DNA from: Reticulitermes speratus
Taxonomy: Eukaryota; Arthropoda; Insecta; Blattodea; Rhinotermitidae
DNA: 64,000 nucleotides
NCBI GenBank assembly: GCA_021186555.1
Contig: JAJKFL010000010.1
Span: 22,174,586 to 22,238,585 of the forward strand
Reading direction: 5' to 3'
In this document: in pieces, positions 24,900 to 36,102 of the stretch
Layout of the letters: each line of letters starts with the position of its first letter
How positions within the stretch are numbered: the first letter of the stretch is position 1
The notes under the pieces: model-generated
The model's database searches: none
What the model was told of the DNA's origin: nothing
What the model saw: only the letters and a program-made list of their open reading frames with translations
Made by a program: the position numbers and the translations under genes

Positions 24900-24969
24900 C
24901 AGGGCCGGCCCAAGACAGGCATGTGCCCCAGGCAGATGCCCAGCTGGCCCGTCCCTTGGTCCAGCCCTG
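24900..24969. mobile_element. 70-bp hAT-type MITE
   Basis: Ends CAGGGC...GCCCTG are flanked by a perfect 8-bp duplication GTGGGTAC (24892-24899 and 24970-24977). 8-bp duplications with CAGGG termini are characteristic of hAT transposons. The GC-rich interior is only about 58 bp. Confidence 0.85.
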
Positions 24970-25344
24970 GTGGGTACAGCAACACCAAATTTCTTGTTTA
25001 GGTTTGAAAGTTCTGACCAGGGCAATCACAGTGTTAGGGCTACACGAAGTCAGTTTCAGATTTCCATAAGGACTGCAGCATACATCAAAACACTCCAAAG
25101 AACAAACGGTTACAAATAACTCATATTTTATACAATTCCAAACGCAAAACATGATTCAAAACAGTCAGTAGAAGACTGTAAAAAAACAGAAATGTCAACT
25201 ATACTGGTCAGATCAGATATATCAAATTAAACAAAGACACATATGTAAAAGCATGTACCAGGAACATGGGCATTGAACACAGAGAAAAAGTACACATTTT
25301 CATGACTCTACACACGCGGGAATTAAAAATGTGACACTTGATCA

Positions 25345-25530
25345 GTCTCCACTCTTCTAGGATGTGACAGCGTGTCTTTACACAAGTAATGCCCGACATT
25401 TCAAAGGCACTACTATGATTTGAAAAGTCAGGCCTGCTTGATCCTGAAGATGAAGGCAACATGATCCTTTGAAACATCAAGAACGGCTCGCCCGACAATA
25501 CAGCGTCACATCCCAGGAGAACGGGATCAT
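25345..25530. repeat. Fold-back element
   Basis: Outer arms CACTCTTCTAGGATGTGACA and AGCGTCACATCCCAGGAGAA. The inner arm includes GATCCTGAAGATGAAGGCAA and CCTTTGAAACATCAAGAACG. Confidence 0.65.
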
Positions 25531-26716
25531 CAGTAACACCGCCATGAGAACCTCAAATCTTGCACTTAGAGATAAGCTGCGAGAACCTCAGGTCTCGCAG
25601 TTCGAGATAAGTTGTTCTGATAAAGAACTTGTTCAAAAAATTATTCTCAAGTAAACTTCTGTGCCTATTCTGTGTGTGTCTTCTGGTGTAAACTCTGACA
25701 TTAATTTATCATATTAAAAGCATGACTGAAATGTCTGCCCCTCAAACTGCCAATGGTAGAAGGTATGGCAAGTCTGTATGACAACAGTGATATAAAGAGC
25801 ACATCCATGGAATGTACAATCTATTTCATTAAAGATGTTCAATAATAACTTAAAGTATGATGACAGTTTTATATATTTCTATACAAATACTATTACCAAA
25901 GAGTTCAAGGTTTAAAACAATGCGATTTGCAGTAACACATTTAAATTGTTATAAGCAAATGAAAAGACAATTATTTTGTCTGCAATGTCTGATATATGAT
26001 ACAGTCCTTACAGTGAAAGTTAATTACATGCTTCATCCATTTACAATGCTGACAGGTAGGGGTACGTTATTTACCACGGACAAATTAAACACAGGCATTC
26101 TAGGAACACAAAAAAAAAAAAAAAAAAATGCTGTCACTGTCTGCCAGTCAACTGTCTTGCAACGAGCTGAAGTTTGATTAAACTTTCCAAACTAAACCAA
26201 CCACCCAATTTACACAAAATGTGCAATCTTCAAATGTACAACTTTTAATTATGAACAGTACTTTTAATCACCAATAAACTATACACAATTTCAAGTTTCT
26301 TTTGTTTTTCTCCTGGAAACTTTTGTATTATGAGGAGAACCAAAATACTTGTACAAAATTAAAAAAAGAGAAGGACAGAATAATGGGACCACATGAATTC
26401 AAATTCAAGATGAATCTTAATGATGATTACAGCATGCTTTGAAGTTTCATTTACCACCACAAAATGTCTGGTAAGAATGTGTAGTTAGGAAAAAAAAAAA
26501 AAACACAAGATCATATTTCTTATAGTATAATATGACAAACTCTAATGATACCCAATATTTTATAATCTGAAATAAGTGTTTCCTTTATATACAATGCAAT
26601 ATTTGGTAATATTTAGGAATTTTTACGTTTGTCCACATTTCACTGATCTCCAAGCAACCTGAAGACACAAAGTCAGAAGAATTAAGTTATGCCCACTAAT
26701 TTATTTTGCCACTTCA
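25531..26716 (-). other. Cdk12 3' UTR region (extent unknown)
   Basis: The sequence immediately downstream of the Cdk12 stop must be 3' UTR. A minus-strand AATAAA occurs only about 15 nt after the stop (about 26699-26706), too close to be the main signal. The next clear ones I noticed are near 24727, 23030 and 22742. The true end is not visible. There is an A-run at 26109-26127. Confidence 0.4.
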
Positions 26717-27402
26717 CTATCTATTTGCAGAATGTCCTTGAGCATTCCACTGTTTGTACTTTCCACCACCTCTTCCTGCACCCCAAGGATTCATCGGCCT
26801 ATGCGGAATGGGTGGTGGTGGACGAGTATAAATGGAGGGGATATTTTCTACAACAGGTGGAGGTAAGTTTGGATGCATAGTAGGTTGGTTAGAGAGTACC
26901 GTGTGCCTGCTGGGTGGTGGACCCCATCCTGTACCATGACCCCGTGGAAACACTCCTGTCATCACCACTGGAGGATACCCACCTCTGTCAGCTGGGGTGA
27001 GTGGACTATGAGACACATTATCACCAGGATTGCTACAATCCTCAATGTCTACCCTAGGTTCCGCAGTGTTATATGTTGTAGCAATTGGCAGTCCCTCAGT
27101 CACGGCATCTGTAGACTTCGCCTCACTTTTAACATCACCACTGTAACCCGAGTGTTGGAGAGGAGTGCGAGATTGTGGAGGAGGTGGTACCGTACCTGAA
27201 TGAGGCTTCATGAGTATGCCAGCAGCACCTGACAGACCATGCCGTGAGAACAAAGCTGCGAGGGTTGCTCGGACCCCATCAGTTGCCAGAGATGACGACT
27301 CCTTGGTGCGTCCTGCATTGTTGCTCACTGCATTGTCACCTGCATACTCCACGTAGGCATCAAAAGTGTCTAACTTGTGACCCCGCCCCCATGAACTACC
27401 TC
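26717..27402 (-). CDS. Cdk12: Cdk12 exon 11: C-terminal tail and stop
   Basis: The acceptor TTATTACTGACAG|GA is phase 1, completing a Gly codon with exon 10. It encodes 227 residues and a TAG at 26719-26717. The tail is unstructured in appearance: Gly-rich start (GGSSWGRGHKLDTFDAYVEY), a helix-like DGVRATLAALFSRHGLSGAA, then Pro-rich stretches (TRPPPPIPHRPMNPWG) and a final AGRGGGKYKQWNAQGHSANR. Such C-terminal tails are poorly conserved among CDK12 proteins. No catalytic function is expected here. Confidence 0.88.
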
Positions 27403-28107
27403 CTGTCAGTAATAAATGTAAGTACCCAATAATTATACAACAGAAATAACTGCTTCTGATGTGGAGGCATGCAAAAATATGAAACACAAACTCATATTTG
27501 AATTTACTTAATACCATATGTACACAAACACACATTTTTGGACAGTGCATGTGTGCAATTCAAATAACTTTACTGGTAATTGCAATAATGAACTAGTTTT
27601 GACAAGAACAACCCGTGCACAATGTCTGAACAGTGGGCGGTATAGGCTCTCTTTTAGAAAAACAGACTATAAACTTGAGGGTCATGGGGCAATGTTGATT
27701 TTCACAGATTCACATTCAATTTTCAATACAAAATGTTCTAACCTTGATTTTAGGCTTCCGCCGCGATGCTCATGTAATCTGTGGTCTTTTGGGTAATTAC
27801 ATGGCGTCGTGTGGTAATTATAAATAATTACTACACGACGCACGGTGCCTATGACTATGAAGAACAATTGAGACTGAATCTAATGGACATTAAGCAGAAT
27901 GTATACTGTCCTCAGTGCAAAACTGTATACTAGCTTCAGCTGTTTCTTGCAGCATAAAGAAACAACAAGAGACTGCCAATTGTAAGGAAAATCAAACACA
28001 TTCTGTTCTTTGTGGTTCTAAAGGAAAAAAAGAATACATCTATATTTACAGGTGCAAGTCATTTTGTTGTGATATCCACACAAGCAGGTACGTCATCAGT
28101 CACGTAC
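27403..28107 (-). other. Cdk12 intron 10 with fold-back fragment
   Basis: GTACGT donor and CAG acceptor. A fold-back fragment at about 27742-27850 (GGCTTCCGCCGCGATGCTCA, GGCGTCGTGTGGTAATTA, TACTACACGACGC) matches the better copy at 41578-41755. Confidence 0.7.
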
Positions 28108-28255
28108 CTTCGGAGTTGAATACGTGCTGCTTTGGGTCCAGTTTGTGGGGGTGTGCTGCTGCAGATGTGCTGTTGAACTTGTTGGCTGCAAGTACTGCTG
28201 CTTGTCTCAGTTCCTTGTGCAGCGTTTCGATCAGTTGATGAGTATGCGGGTCAGC
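28108..28255 (-). CDS. Cdk12: Cdk12 exon 10
   Basis: Acceptor GTTCTTTAG|GCT at phase 0 and donor GAAG|GTACGT at phase 1. It encodes ADPHTHQLIETLHKELRQ followed by AAVLAANKFNSTSAAAHP and ends FNSE. It was too short to stand out as an ORF and was found from splice sites and phase. The first part is a likely short helix after the exon 9 LRNENE. About 90 bp upstream in the pre-mRNA lies the large palindrome of the element at 28347-28675. Confidence 0.85.
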
Positions 28256-28423
28256 CTAAAGAACACGCAAAAACCTCGCAACTCGTTTCTCTCTTTTTAA
28301 TGATCAAGAGGGATACGATAATCCTGCGTGAAATTTGGAAAACAACTAATTAATGTCTAATCACCAACTAAATGCACTTTACTTAAAAAACCAAAATTAG
28401 GTTTCTTTTAAAAACGTTTAAAA

Positions 28424-28468
28424 ACCCCTACATATGTTTCGGCTTCTAGAAAGCCATCTTCAGGGGGT
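28424..28468 (-). ncRNA. Hammerhead ribozyme-like motif
   Basis: Minus strand: stem I ACCCC (28468-28464) / GGGGT (28428-28424); core CTGAAGA (fits CUGANGA); an extra U; stem II GGCTT/AAGCC; GAAA; palindromic stem III ACAU/AUGU; cleavage site GUA. It is the mirror of the motif at 28521-28565. Confidence 0.6.
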
Positions 28469-28520
28469 GTCACGTAACTGCACTTGTTATTTAAAAATCA
28501 CGTCCGTTACGTTACGTGAC

Positions 28521-28565
28521 ACCCCCTGAAGATGGCTTTCTAGAAGCCGAAACATATGTAGGGGT
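28521..28565 (+). ncRNA. Hammerhead ribozyme-like motif
   Basis: Stem I ACCCC (28521-28525) / GGGGT (28561-28565); core CTGAAGA 28526-28532; extra U 28533; stem II GGCTT 28534-28538 / AAGCC 28544-28548; GAAA 28549-28552; stem III ACAU/AUGU with no loop; GUA cleavage after 28560. The very short stem III means it would act as a dimer, as known for Penelope-associated hammerheads. The extra U before stem II departs from the consensus. Confidence 0.6.
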
Positions 28566-28904
28566 TTTTAAATGTTTTTAAAAGAAACCTAATTTTGGTT
28601 CTTTAAATAAAGTGCATTTAGTTGGTGATTAGACATTAATTAGTGAAAAAAGCGCACGGTGAACTTAGAATAAAATTGGAAAACAACATTTGAACCAAGG
28701 GAAAGCTGAACTGATTCTGAAATTATTGGATGACACTGCGTCAAATACCGTTGTTATGAAACATGTGTTTATGGTTAATTTGAAAGGAATGAAGCGTGCA
28801 GTTATCACTTACTTTGCTCAGAAGAAATGACTAAAACCGCACAAACCCTAATTATGGTATGGGACTCAAACCAGAGACCTTCTGATGCAAGAATCAAATT
28901 AAAT

Positions 28905-29318
28905 TATACAGCATTTAATCCAACAATTGCACAATTAACCAACAAACAATCATTTGTCACTTTACAATGTGCCTCCTACAGTTTCGGCCTTAGCACGGCC
29001 ATCATCATCTGCAACGATGGACGAATATTCACATGAAATGTAAAACATTTATAGGAGAAGTATCTGTAATTAGTCTATATTTTAAATACTTTAAAAATTT
29101 TAACTGTAAATGTTATATTTTGACTCCACATAGACACATCTGTAACAGAATCTGCCATTATTATATTCCTGTGTTGGAGACCTCCCTGGCGATGGCCATG
29201 CTAAGGCCAAAACATCTAGGAGGCACACTGTAAAGTGACAAATGGTCATTGTTAAGTGTGCAACTGTTGGATTCAATACTGTATAATCACTACATTGCAT
29301 GGAAAATGGAAAACATGA
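28905..29318 (+). mobile_element. Diverged inverted-arm retroposon of the same family
   Basis: 13-bp duplication AATCAAATTAAAT (28892-28904 and 29319-29331). Inverted arms CAACAATTGCACAATTAACC...CTACAGTTTCGGCC and GGCCAAAACATCTAGGAGG...TTGTTAAGTGTGCAACTGTTG. The tail TTGCATGGAAAATGG...ACATGAA is a decayed version of the family tail. In the plus arm the stems CCTCC/GGAGG and GGCC/GGCC persist while core bases have changed (CTGGCGA, AAAAC). Confidence 0.65.
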
Positions 29319-29832
29319 AATCAAATTAAATGCCTACATCTAGTAATTCTATTGACAAAATCATAGAACAGTAAATTAATAAATAACCATGGAGCACAGT
29401 CCTTCAGCAGACGCCACGCTAGTTTATCAGTAATATCTTGTTGTGACACCAATTACCATAATCTTATGCTTACCAACGGGCTAGCTTCTGGGATCAAAAC
29501 AGGATTCTGAGCCATTCCGTACATAATTCCAGTAACAGTATGTAACATTCACTACAATTTTAGAATCGGGATAACAAAATATTTAAGCACGTAATTTCTT
29601 TCATAAACATATATAATGTAAATTTCCATGGCATTCCTACAAAGACTAAGTACAAAATCTATAGGACGAATTTAATATACACACAAAACACCTGAAAATA
29701 ACCTCTCACATCTTCTTCCTTAATTTGAAAGGCAGAAAATTAACCAACCGTTTCTTACTTCATGCAGCTTCTAAGGGTAACGCAAAGAGTTTAGTGACTG
29801 TAAAAAAGAGCGACTAGACTAGAAGAACTTAC

Positions 29833-30304
29833 CTCATTCTCATTACGAAGAGCCAAGAGCTGTTCTGCCCTGATTGGCAGATTATTGACAAGGGAGTGCG
29901 ACAGCACTGAAAGCTGCCTCTGTAAAGACATTGATTCTCCACCTCCCCCTGCCACCATTGAACCTTCTGCCACTGTGTGTCCCATTCCAGAGGGTGGTGT
30001 ATGAGACACATCAGAATGATTGGACGATGCAGAAACGTTTGTGGCGTGCATACCGACACCAATGCGAGATGCAGGATTGTTAGGAGGGGTCAGAGATGTA
30101 TCACAAGTTCCAATCCTGGGGATGGGCCTTCCTATTAGTCCCCCAGGAGGAGGAGAGGATGGAGGAGCTCCAGGGGAAGGCCCCAGTATTCCTCCACTTC
30201 CAGAAACAGCAAGAGCTGCTGCATATACAGCTTGGTTGTAGGCATCTTCACAGACCCCTCGAGAAGAAAACCCTGCTGCCTCTTTCTTCAGTGCTTTCGA
30301 TGAG
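29833..30304 (-). CDS. Cdk12: Cdk12 exon 9
   Basis: The acceptor GTTTACAG|C supplies the last base of a Gly codon begun in exon 8. The donor GAGAATGAG|GTAAGT is phase 0. The 157 residues begin SSKALKKEAAGFSSRGVCED, with Pro/Gly-rich GAPPSSPPPGGLIGRPIPR in the middle, then Ser-rich ATNVSASSNHSDVSHTP. They end with a probable amphipathic helix (SLQRQLSVLSHSLVNNLPIR, AEQLLALRNENE). Post-kinase region. Confidence 0.9.
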
Positions 30305-31376
30305 CTGTAAACAAAATTTTATAGACCACATGGTAAATGTGAATTTATAGACAACAGGGGTAAAAAAAATAAAAACACCACAATGAGTTTCTTGATTTGT
30401 AACTAGTGTATTATAATATTCAACAGAACTCTATTACTAGGATTTCTGAGACAACTTTTGTACATCAATTGTTCACAAATTCTGCTATCAAAGTATCTCG
30501 CTTCTTGGACGAACCTACAGACCAGCAAGTGTGATGAGTTCCTTTCAATTATCTGTGGGTGATATGCATATGCAGCTACTGTAACCACTTCCAAGGGTGG
30601 AGTGAAGACATATCACACACAACCCACCATATACATACACAAACACACACAATACACACACAAACACACACAATATACATATACACAAACACACACATAA
30701 CATACACACACCACTTTGTATGTGCAAACTGTTGGTTGTATAGTAAGAAATTTTCACAATCTGTTCTCCAAACACATATTCTGTCAACTGAAGTAGCAAC
30801 GACAATACAAAACATCAAAACATCCCGTTATGATCTCAAAGTAAACACCAATCGCTCCAATGCTCTTTAACCATTAAGAGAAAACAAAATTTTATAAACT
30901 GTTTCATCCATTTACATTCATTATAATTTAATGTGGAAAGAACAATCCCACAGCTGAATGACATATTAACTGATGGTCTAATTATAGCAAAGGTTTTTTA
31001 TTTTATATTTAGAATACTTTGGACATTTTTTAGAAAGAGAGTTGATACTGCTGCAGCCATATTCACACCACCACGTCTGCTCATCCTATGACCACCACTC
31101 CTCAAACATGCCAGGCTGCATGCAAGTTGCCTATGCACATAGACGTCATAAGACTGCAACCAGACTACAGATATAACTCTCACACATTAGGAAGACTGAA
31201 ACTGAATACTCAGACACACTTAATTTGTGATTTTTTGATAGAAATAAAAGTGTATCAGCACGAGATAACACGATTTGTCAGCCACCTGTAAACAGTGGAC
31301 ATTATGTGAAGGAAAAAGCACACAATGAAATCAAGATATGCGAGTCACAGACAAAATTTAAGGAGGCATAAGACTT

Positions 31377-31496
31377 GTGTGATACGTAAGCTGATATACT
31401 GTGTGATACGTAAGCTGATTTACTGTATGATACATAAGCTGATATACTATGCGATACATAAGCTGATATACTGTGTGATACGTAAGCTGATATACC
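31377..31496. repeat. 24-bp minisatellite, five units
   Basis: Units near GTGTGATACGTAAGCTGATA start at 31377, 31401, 31425, 31449 and 31473, with a sixth partial unit. The 24-bp period keeps one frame open, which explains the repetitive short ORFs there. They are not genes. Confidence 0.9.
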
Positions 31497-32269
31497 ACAT
31501 GCTACGCTTTTAGACACAAAACACATATCAATCCCCAAACCAGAGTGGTCACCTCTTTCAAACAGATGGAAACACACGCACACATAAAAATTTACAAAAC
31601 ACAATTACATGCAACTTATCAGGATCTCTTATGCAGTAAATAAGCAGCACATCATAACAGCTGTACCACTGATGTATTTATTGAGAGGAAAACAAAAATT
31701 GGCATGACAAAAGAATATCGAAAAATAATGCTTACTCTTGCAACTCTAAGTGGATGGGACTACTACTGCTTTTCATGCAATCTGACTCTAGTTCAAAATT
31801 AGTCACACAGTTCAAAGCAAAAGGTTGTTTAACTCTTCTACTACTGTTAGTAATTATGACAGTTCACATCTACTGATGTGAATTCCAGTTTTCAAAGAAC
31901 AGGGCAGTTATTATGCAATCTGACTGTGTAGTTAAAATTAGGCACAAAATCTACACAAAACAAAAAGGTTGTTTGACTCTTCTACTGTTGTTAGTAATTA
32001 TGACAGTTCACATGTACTGATACAAATTCCAGTTTTCAAAGAACACGACAGTTACTAGCATAAATGGGAGCAAAGCAGGTGCCATTTATTCTAAAGACTT
32101 ATCACAAAAAAATCTCAATTAGGATTCTCAGTTCCAAGAAACACCCAGACTGGGTGATGCTGGGAATATTTAACATTATCAGCATTAATTGTAATGAAGA
32201 TTCATGACTTATGGGTTGTTATGTCACGGTTACCTACCGATGTTTTAAAGGAGTGTAGCGTGCCCTTCT

Positions 32270-32940
32270 TCAGTGTCAAGAAGTCCAGAAAGTCTTCACT
32301 CTGCTTGGACTGCTTGACCTTGAAGATAAAGGTGCTATGGTTCTGTCTAGCACAGCGGTATTCAACCTTTTTTGTTCGCATACCCCCAGATATAATTTCT
32401 CTTCAATTTTGTACCCCCAAAGTTGTTGGTGCATAATTCAAGTTATACATAATCTATAATCTACATCTAAAATAAGTTAAATAAATTACATCCAAAATAA
32501 TGTATTAAATAATAAGTTATAAATGAGAAAAAAAAGAGAATCAAGCTATTAAATAACAAATATATTATTGTCTATCATATAAAAATTAATAAAGGAACAA
32601 AGGTATTTTAGCAAAGCAAAATTATATGTACTATGTGGAATAAAATGAAACTAGCCGCCCAGATAAAAATCGCATAAAGGAGAGAGAAAAATGGCGCTCC
32701 CAAATCACATGTCCTTACGTCCGGGTCTCTTGTGGCTAACCCTAAATCTGGCCCTGATGATTCAGTGTTTATCATGAAATAATATATTTGTATTTTTAAA
32801 TTTTACGTACCCCCTAAGATGTCTTCGCGTACCCCCAGACGTACGCATAAACCAGGCTGAATACCACTGCTCTAAAACACCCAGGAACTATTAACGCAGT
32901 GACACAGCACAATGTCCCAGAAGGCTTGAAAAGCTTTTAA
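32270..32940. repeat. Fold-back element split by a hAT insertion
   Basis: The left half ends CTTGAAGATAAAGGTGCTAT at 32340. The right half resumes AGGAACTATTAACGCAGTGA and ACAATGTCCCAGAAGGCTTG after 32880. The missing middle is exactly the hAT-like element, so the fold-back is older. Confidence 0.6.
32353..32869. mobile_element. hAT-type non-autonomous element
   Basis: Termini CAGCGGTATTCAACCTTTTT and GGCTGAATACCACTG are inverted repeats of the well-known hAT pattern. The flanks GTCTAGCA and CTCTAAAA match at 5 of 8 bases, and the left one fits the nTCTAGAn preference of many hAT elements. Paired ACCCCCAGA motifs sit near both ends. No transposase. Confidence 0.65.
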
Positions 32941-33173
32941 ACAACTGGGTTGGTATTTAAATTTTAGCACATGGTTTATGAACAATGTGTTTTGTTTGAA
33001 CAGAGAAAGATAAAATTATGAAAATAAATGGCATTTTGTGAAAAATAAAACAGAGACCATGCAGCATGTTTTAAAAATGCAGTAATTTCCTTGTTGCCTA
33101 AATACATAAAATTAATTTCCAGGGGTGTGTTTGTTTACATTTGTTCGCATACGTGAATGTAGTTGTTTAAAGG
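32931..33173. mobile_element. piggyBac-like MITE, second copy
   Basis: It matches 58444-58679 over its length (AACAACTGGGTTGGTATTTA, GTTTATGAACAATGTG, TTTCCTTGTTGCCTAAATAC, GTTTAAAGG), but the flanking TTAA sites have decayed. The better-preserved copy defines the ends. Confidence 0.65.
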
Positions 33174-34019
33174 ACATTCAGTAATGGAGCTGTAAGAATC
33201 AGAAATTTCACATCATTAGCAACGCTGAAATCACAACAGATACATAAACAAATATTTCTGGAAACAACGAAATCTTACTTCACAACCATATTTTACACAT
33301 ACTACAGCAACTGTGTTATTATCACATTTGTTTTTATTAGTGTGTTACTTATCAAACAGATGGGATGGCAATGTGACTAGGTTGCTAGCATTATCTCTTC
33401 TTCTCCTTTAACTTTTGAATCAAAAAAACAAATTTTCATTAAAAAAACGTACATGAATGTATGTCATTGTAAATTTATATTCCTCACTGAATTAATCTTT
33501 CCTAGTAATTACTGCAAATGGATGTATTCCTGCAGTGCAACAGAACACATTTCACATATATATATAAAGGATTATTTACAGTTACTCAGTATTCCAAAAA
33601 AATTACACGTGATTTAATAACCAACTTAATGGGGCAGTCCTTGAAAAGCTAACAGTTTATCAACTAGACAAGAAATTTCCTGCATTCATGGAACTAAAAA
33701 GTTCATTACGAAGTTCACACAAACCTGCAACTAGTCACCAGTCACAACGCAACCAGCCGGTGCAGTACACAACGCACAACTCGTACAAAATAACACAGGA
33801 AAACTTCGCAACATCCTTGTGATAACTGCATACAAGACCGAACTGCCTCTAATTTATATATAACAACAGATATGTAATTTTAACCTTTTATATAAACACA
33901 TTCCCTAGGATTTTACAGCTGAAAGAAATAATACCTAAATCCATTGGGAACTGAGGTTTATTTTACCTTTATGTGGATGTACTAACTTTTTAAAATTGAA
34001 CAACAGATGCAAAGTCTAT

Positions 34020-34165
34020 GTAAAAAAACTTTGACCCCCTGAAGATGGCCTGTTATAGGCCGAAACATATGTAGGGGTGATTGACTTGGTTATTAAGAAT
34101 ACAGTGCACATGTTGGTCTAATAAAACTTTTAATTAGTTAACAAGATGCACGGTGAATACAACGT
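34020..34165 (+). mobile_element. Hammerhead-bearing retroposon, single arm
   Basis: One hammerhead unit is followed by about 70 bp and the family tail GATGCACGGTGAATACAACG. There is no second arm and no target duplication I can find, so the 5' end is uncertain. Intron 8 of Cdk12, antisense. Confidence 0.65.
34034..34078 (+). ncRNA. Hammerhead ribozyme-like motif (best example)
   Basis: Stem I ACCCC 34034-34038 / GGGGT 34074-34078; core CTGAAGA 34039-34045; one extra U at 34046; stem II GGCC 34047-34050 / GGCC 34058-34061 with 7-nt loop; GAAA 34062-34065; stem III ACAU/AUGU; GUA, cleavage after 34073. Every catalytic consensus base (CUGANGA, GAAA, NUH) is present apart from the inserted U. 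Confidence 0.65.
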
Positions 34166-34906
34166 GAAATTCTGCGACTTGTTCCCATCCTAAACCAGAT
34201 ATATCCAGTCCACATATACCCCCCACCCTATTTCTTTACCATCCATTTTAATATTATCCTCCCATCTACAGCTAGGTTTTCCAAGTTTGGGTTTTCCCAT
34301 CAAAAGCCTGTTATTTCTCTTTGCCCCCATACATGCCACATGTTCTACCTATCTCATCCCCCTTGTTCTGATCATGCTGAAGCTCCTCATAACATGATTT
34401 ACTAAAGATAAGTATTTCTTCAATTTGCTTTTCTCATTAATTCATCGTTGTTCCGTTTCTTGATGTTTCCATGCATTTAAACTGACATATTTTTAAGTGA
34501 ATTAGTATTATTATACACCAAGCTAGCTGACTCAAGCAGTAACACTTGGGATTTGTATTAAGGAGATGTCCAGTTAAAATCTTGGCCACAACACTGCCAC
34601 CCTGGATGATGCTTTAAGCTACCCAAGTTAATCATCCACAAATCATCCCACCGTTCAGTGCTATGCAGTTTCTGGTAACACTGCAAAGCAAACTGTAAAT
34701 AAACAACGTATTATTGCTGCTTTAAAAATCTGTGGTGGATTTTATTTAGTTGTCTCAGATCTTTCTTTATGTTCATTTACAATATTGGAACAAAAACATT
34801 TTGACACAATTTATTAGTTACGTCAGCAATGAATAATAGTCATGTAACAGCGTTTTCTGTTTAGCTAGCCTCTAACTTCAGCAGGGTGCATTTAAGGGCA
34901 ATTATA

Positions 34907-35289
34907 CAGGGTTATTCAAAATGATTGTCGGGGTTTTAACAACTTGTCGTACACAATACACTTGAGATAGGAGTATATGTATCTTTTTATTTAATAGAAC
35001 AACACTCCAAGTTTTTGTGACATACCTTACAGGTGCTCTATATGTGCACCCTTTGTGATTCTACAAACATCAACACGATAATCGAGTTCGTTCCAAACTT
35101 TTTCTAGCATGTCAGTGGTGATGGTTTCAATGGCGGTTCTGATTCGTACCTTCAGTTCCGGGATACTTGCGGGAAGAGGAGGAACATAAACCTGATCCTT
35201 GACGTAACCCCATACAAAGAAATCACATGGGGTTGCATATGGAGAACGAGGTGGCCAAGTTGTTAAAACAATCATTTTGAATAACCCTG
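34907..35289. mobile_element. Tc1/mariner-type deletion derivative
   Basis: Inverted termini CAGGGTTATTCAAAATGATT and its complement are bounded by TA on each side (34905-34906, 35290-35291). The interior keeps the end of a transposase gene. Confidence 0.8.
35027..35275 (-). pseudogene. Transposase C-terminal fragment (DDE, Tc1/mariner superfamily)
   Basis: The 82-codon frame reads WPPRSPYATPCDFFVWGYVK, then VPPLPASIPELKVRIRTAIE and KVWNELDYRVDVCRITKGAH, ending IEHL at a stop. This is the C-terminal third of transposases in which WPPRSPDLTPCDFFLWG is usual. The D of SPD is Y here. The N-terminal and central catalytic parts are deleted, so it cannot be active. Confidence 0.8.
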
Positions 35290-36102
35290 TATATTAGAAA
35301 TTCTATTACCTCAGGAAAAAAAATAAACAGCTTCTTGTGAGTCCTTTATGATGCAGTGTTAATACCCACACACAAACAACAGCACTATTCAACATCAGAA
35401 GACACATATACTGTTTCATACTTAAGTTAAGACATAATTAAATAAGAATAGTATAACATAATGACAACACAAACATTTAAAGCCCTAAGAAAAAACAGAA
35501 ATGAAGAAGAAAAGTCCACTCAAGAGCTCAATCCTGGAGACTGATAACAAATTACACAAAACCCAGATTCACCAACTGCATCACCAACATGCTATCCCTG
35601 TGAGAAACGGAATGTGTACAGTAAGTCTTTTTTACACACACCACAAGAGCTTTTTATCTTAAAATAAATCTGTTCCAATGCTTTAGAGGCACATGCTGCC
35701 TCCATCTTCAGGGTTACTAAATCAGGTGTAGGTAGCTGTCACGTGAGAAACCCAGAACACTGCAATTTCAGCCTTTTTTATTTTAGCTGAGTTAAATTTT
35801 ACATTTCATTACAACCCTTGTTACTTCAGCATGTTCACACCAACCAATCTGCATAGTTTAACACTCCTGCCACATTTAACATCCTGCAAAATCAATATGA
35901 ATGCCATTCAAGTAATTTTCTATTATAAAATTATTTAGCCCCAGAGAAGTGCAAGAAGTGATTCAATTTCTGTCATGTAGTTATTCACAGCAGCAAGTAA
36001 CACATCACAGTATTACATTTAATATCTGCCAAATAAACAACCAGAAGTTAAAAAACTGACAATATGTGACTGGAAACTAGTTTGGTGGTTAAGTGTACTT
36101 AA

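Larger units (their letters stand above)
28347..28675 (+). mobile_element. Hammerhead-bearing inverted-arm retroposon
   Basis: Flanked by a 12-bp duplication TTGGAAAACAAC (28335-28346 and 28676-28687). It is a near-perfect palindrome with arms of about 140 bp (GTCTAATCACCAACTAAATG versus CATTTAGTTGGTGATTAGAC). Each arm holds a hammerhead motif. It ends with the family tail AGCGCACGGTGAACTTAGAA. It lies in Cdk12 intron 9, antisense to the gene. No ORF. The architecture (target duplication, inverted terminal units, hammerheads) is that of non-autonomous Penelope-like elements. Confidence 0.75.

Noticed and set aside
26699..26706. AATAAA polyadenylation signal for Cdk12
   Set aside because: Only about 15 nt after the stop codon, implausibly short for a 3' UTR and probably chance in AT-rich DNA.
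30545..30870. His/Thr-rich plus-strand and Cys/Val-rich minus-strand ORFs
   Set aside because: Translations of CA/TG-rich low-complexity sequence in intron 8.
31377..31496. Possible CRISPR-like repeat array
   Set aside because: It is a plain 24-bp tandem repeat without spacers, in an animal intron.
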